Assembly: GCA_016708305.1 (NCBI GenBank)
Contig: JADJGB010000001.1
Coordinates: 310,001-374,000 of the forward strand
Length of the DNA stretch: 64,000 bases
Reading direction: 5' to 3'
From: Sphingobacteriales bacterium
GTDB taxonomy: Bacteria; Bacteroidota; Bacteroidia; Chitinophagales; Chitinophagaceae
Part shown: positions 61,859 to 64,000 of the stretch, in pieces
Position numbering within the stretch: the stretch's first letter is position 1
Layout of the letters: every line of letters starts with the position of its first letter
Notes under the pieces: generated by a model
What the model was told of the DNA's origin: nothing
Databases searched by the model: none
Seen by the model: only the letters and a program-made list of their open reading frames with translations
Translations under genes and position numbers: made by a program

Positions 61859-63993
61859 TTACTTTTTTATTCTTTTTGTATCCTTCTTTGAGACTTTCTT
61901 TATGCTAATAGCCACACCACCACTTCTCACTAATTTTTGATTGAGTTTTGTTTTAGAGGTTACAATTTTCTTGTAAATTTTGTAACTCTGTGGATTGTTT
62001 ATATAGTCCGCATCCTTACCATCTTCATAAATAGTTGCTACATAAGAGCCGGTAGGTTCCAGAAAACTAAAGTCTATCTGCAAAGTTCTCGCATTTTCGT
62101 CTGTTATTCCACCTACAAACCATTCTTCTTTTCCTTTTGCTTTTCTGGTAATCAAAATATAATCTCCGGGTTCGGCTTTCAACACTTTGGTATCATCCCA
62201 ATCTACAGCCACATCTTTTATGAACTGAAACGCATCGGGGAAGCGATCATAATTGTCAATAATATCTGCCGCCATTTGCAAAGGACTATACATAGTAACA
62301 TACAATGCCAGTTGTTTGACAAGTGTTGTTTTTACAAATCGGTGATCTCCCGGAAAATAGTAATCCATTTTTGTTTGAAAAATACCCGGAGTGTAGTCCA
62401 TCGGACCACCCATCAACCTGGTGAAAGGCAGGATGGTGGTATGTTCAGGGTTATTGCCTCCAAATGCTTCATACTCGGTGCCACGTGCTGCTTCTGCTGC
62501 TATCCAGTTGGGATAGGTTCTGCTAAGTCCGGTAGGTCGAACTGATTCATGGGAGTTAATCATAATCTTATGTTCAGCCGCTTTTTTCACAACATGCAAA
62601 TAATGATCTATCATCCATTGGCTGTAATGATGCTCCCCGCGCGGAATGATATTGCCTACATAACCTGTTTTAACTGCATTGTAGCCAAATTTATCCATAA
62701 ACTTAAAGGCAGTGTCTATCCAGCGCTCATAGTTGGTTACAGATGCTGAAGTTTCGTGGTGCATGATTAATTTTACACCTTTGAATAAGCATATTCATTC
62801 AATCCTTTCACGTCAAAATCGGGATAAGGCGTTACGAAATCAAACACAAACTCTTTAGACTTTCCAAACCAGTCTTCCCAACCTTCATTCCAACCTTCTA
62901 CCAAAACTGCGTCAAACCCATGTTTTGCGGCAAAGTCAATGTATTTTTTTACATAGGCAGTATTTGCTGCGTGTTTTCCGTTGGGAGTCAGTTTCGAATA
63001 TTCTGTTTCGCCCAAATGAATATTGTCGAGATCAGCATAAGCCCATGAAGACTTGCCCATTATCATTTCCCACCACACTCCGATATATTTAACCGGTTTT
63101 ATCCAATCAGTTGTGGCATATTTGGTCGGCTCATTTAGGTTTAACAAGAGATGAGGGCCGACAGTCAGCATATTTTCAGCGTTTTCGGTAACGGCTATCG
63201 TTCTCCAGGGCGTGTTGAAGGGCGTTTGAATATATCCTTGCATACCCTGAGCATCGGGAGTAAGGTGAGTTTTCAGCATATTTGTTTTGCTGTTCACTGC
63301 CAAATGCATCGCCGGATAACCTATTAACGCCGCTTCTGCAATGTTAAGATATACACCATCAGCGCTTTTCATCATTACCGGTGTCTGAATAGCATTTTTT
63401 ACCGGTGTTTGAGAAGCATTACCTTCATAGCTTTTTGTCCACAGAGCAGCTACTTCAGAAATGGATGATGTTGTATAATTATATTCCTGGGTATCATAGT
63501 CGCCGGGTATCCACCACGCTTTATGATCACCTGCCAGTGCAAACTGAGTTTCTTCTTCTTTGATTACGAAATAATTGAGATTAGCCTGTTCCGGGAATTC
63601 ATACCTGAATCCCAAACCATAATCATACACCCTGAAGGTAATTGCTATCTCGCGCTGTAATGAAGGCTGGGCCAATATTACACGTAGTTGATTATCATGA
63701 TTATTAATGGTTTTGGTTTCTCCCATTACAGGATTCCAATCTTCGTTAAAAGCGGATGTGTTGTAATCTTTAATACCGAATCCTTTCAGGAAGGAACCTC
63801 CATTGGCTACTTTCAGCCCTAATTTACTTTTTTGAATGACAGGTTTGCCCTTAAAATCGAGGTAATAATAAGGCACACTGTCTTTTAATTCAAACTTCAA
63901 ACTGAGGTTGCCGTCAGGTGAAGCGACAAATTGGGAATTTGCTGCTTTTGACAGAATCATTAAACAAAGAAAGGCAAAAACAATTTTGTTCAC
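61859..63993 (-). CDS. GH97 glycoside hydrolase, SusB-like (frameshifted)
   Basis: A family GH97 exo-glycosidase, exported (MNKIVFAFLCLMILSKAANS). The N-terminal beta-sandwich has SPDGNLSLKFELKDSVPYYY and KSKLGLKVANGGSF; the barrel has KYIGVWWEMIMGKSSWAYAD and FDAVLVEGWNEGWEDWFG. Near 62770 a lost A breaks the frame before GVKLIMHHETSAS; the second part has INSHESVRPTGLSRTYPNW and PFTRLMGGPMDYTPGIF. The Glu residues in HHET and SHE are at the places used by the inverting alpha-glucosidase (SusB) subgroup rather than the retaining alpha-galactosidases. Combined length is about 711 residues. Substrate is inferred. Confidence 0.9.
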
Positions 63994-64000
63994 GGTGATA

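Overview
The window looks like a chromosomal piece of a Bacteroidota, probably close to the Chitinophagaceae. The evidence is a SusC/SusD pair with an STN-bearing TonB receptor and a FecR partner, two GH144-type (Chitinophaga-type beta-1,2-glucanase) proteins, Bacteroidota -7 boxes of the form TAnnTTTG, absence of clear Shine-Dalgarno sites, and moderate to low GC. No rRNA or tRNA gene was seen. Many genes carry one-base frameshifts, mostly at short homopolymers (susD, susC, fecR, nrfA, resB, the S9 peptidase, caspase-like genes, the histidine kinase, GH36, GH97), while the stretch from about 20 to 33 kb and 35 to 42 kb is almost free of them. Part of this is likely sequencing error, so frameshift-only breaks are annotated as one gene each.

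Layout. 0-1.2 kb: the 3' part of asnS, followed by palindromic intergenic repeats. 1.6-12 kb (minus strand): a beta-glucan utilisation locus (FecR, SusC, SusD, LamG lipoprotein, terminator, GH144, GH30). 12.2-18.6 kb: an anaerobic nitrite-ammonification module with an Rrf2/NsrR-like regulator, an outer-membrane barrel, divergent nrfH-nrfA behind two FNR-like boxes, and ResB/CcsA cytochrome c maturation genes. 18.8-22.8 kb: small VOC and DUF1801 proteins, a cysteine synthase and a serine acetyltransferase. 23-28.9 kb: a second GH144, a GH3-beta-lactamase fusion, and a cytochrome-oxidase-associated trio (SCO, a 24-residue membrane peptide, DUF420).

29.2-41.6 kb is the highlight: a type V-A CRISPR-Cas locus with two tandem effectors, cas12a and a second RuvC/zinc-ribbon effector best explained as Cas12a2, then rhuM, cas4, cas1, cas2 and an array of 15 spacers with the Cas12a-type handle. 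Both effectors are damaged. cas12a has an in-frame TGA at codon 73. The Cas12a2-like gene is split by an IS630-type element; removing it at an exact 8-bp flanking duplication restores one 1171-codon frame with an intact D/E/D triad and four-cysteine zinc ribbon. The adaptation genes and array look intact, so the locus may now acquire or store spacers without full interference.

41.6-57 kb: tcdA, an S9 peptidase, then a cluster of exported proteases: one papain-like protein and three tandem beta-propeller/caspase-like paralogues whose caspase ends are nearly identical in DNA while their N-terminal sensors have diverged. A shared RNLxVEDDxP motif links the papain-like protein with the caspase-like proteins. 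57-59.5 kb: a NarL-type response regulator and TPR histidine kinase. 59.6-64 kb: GH36 and GH97 glycosidases.
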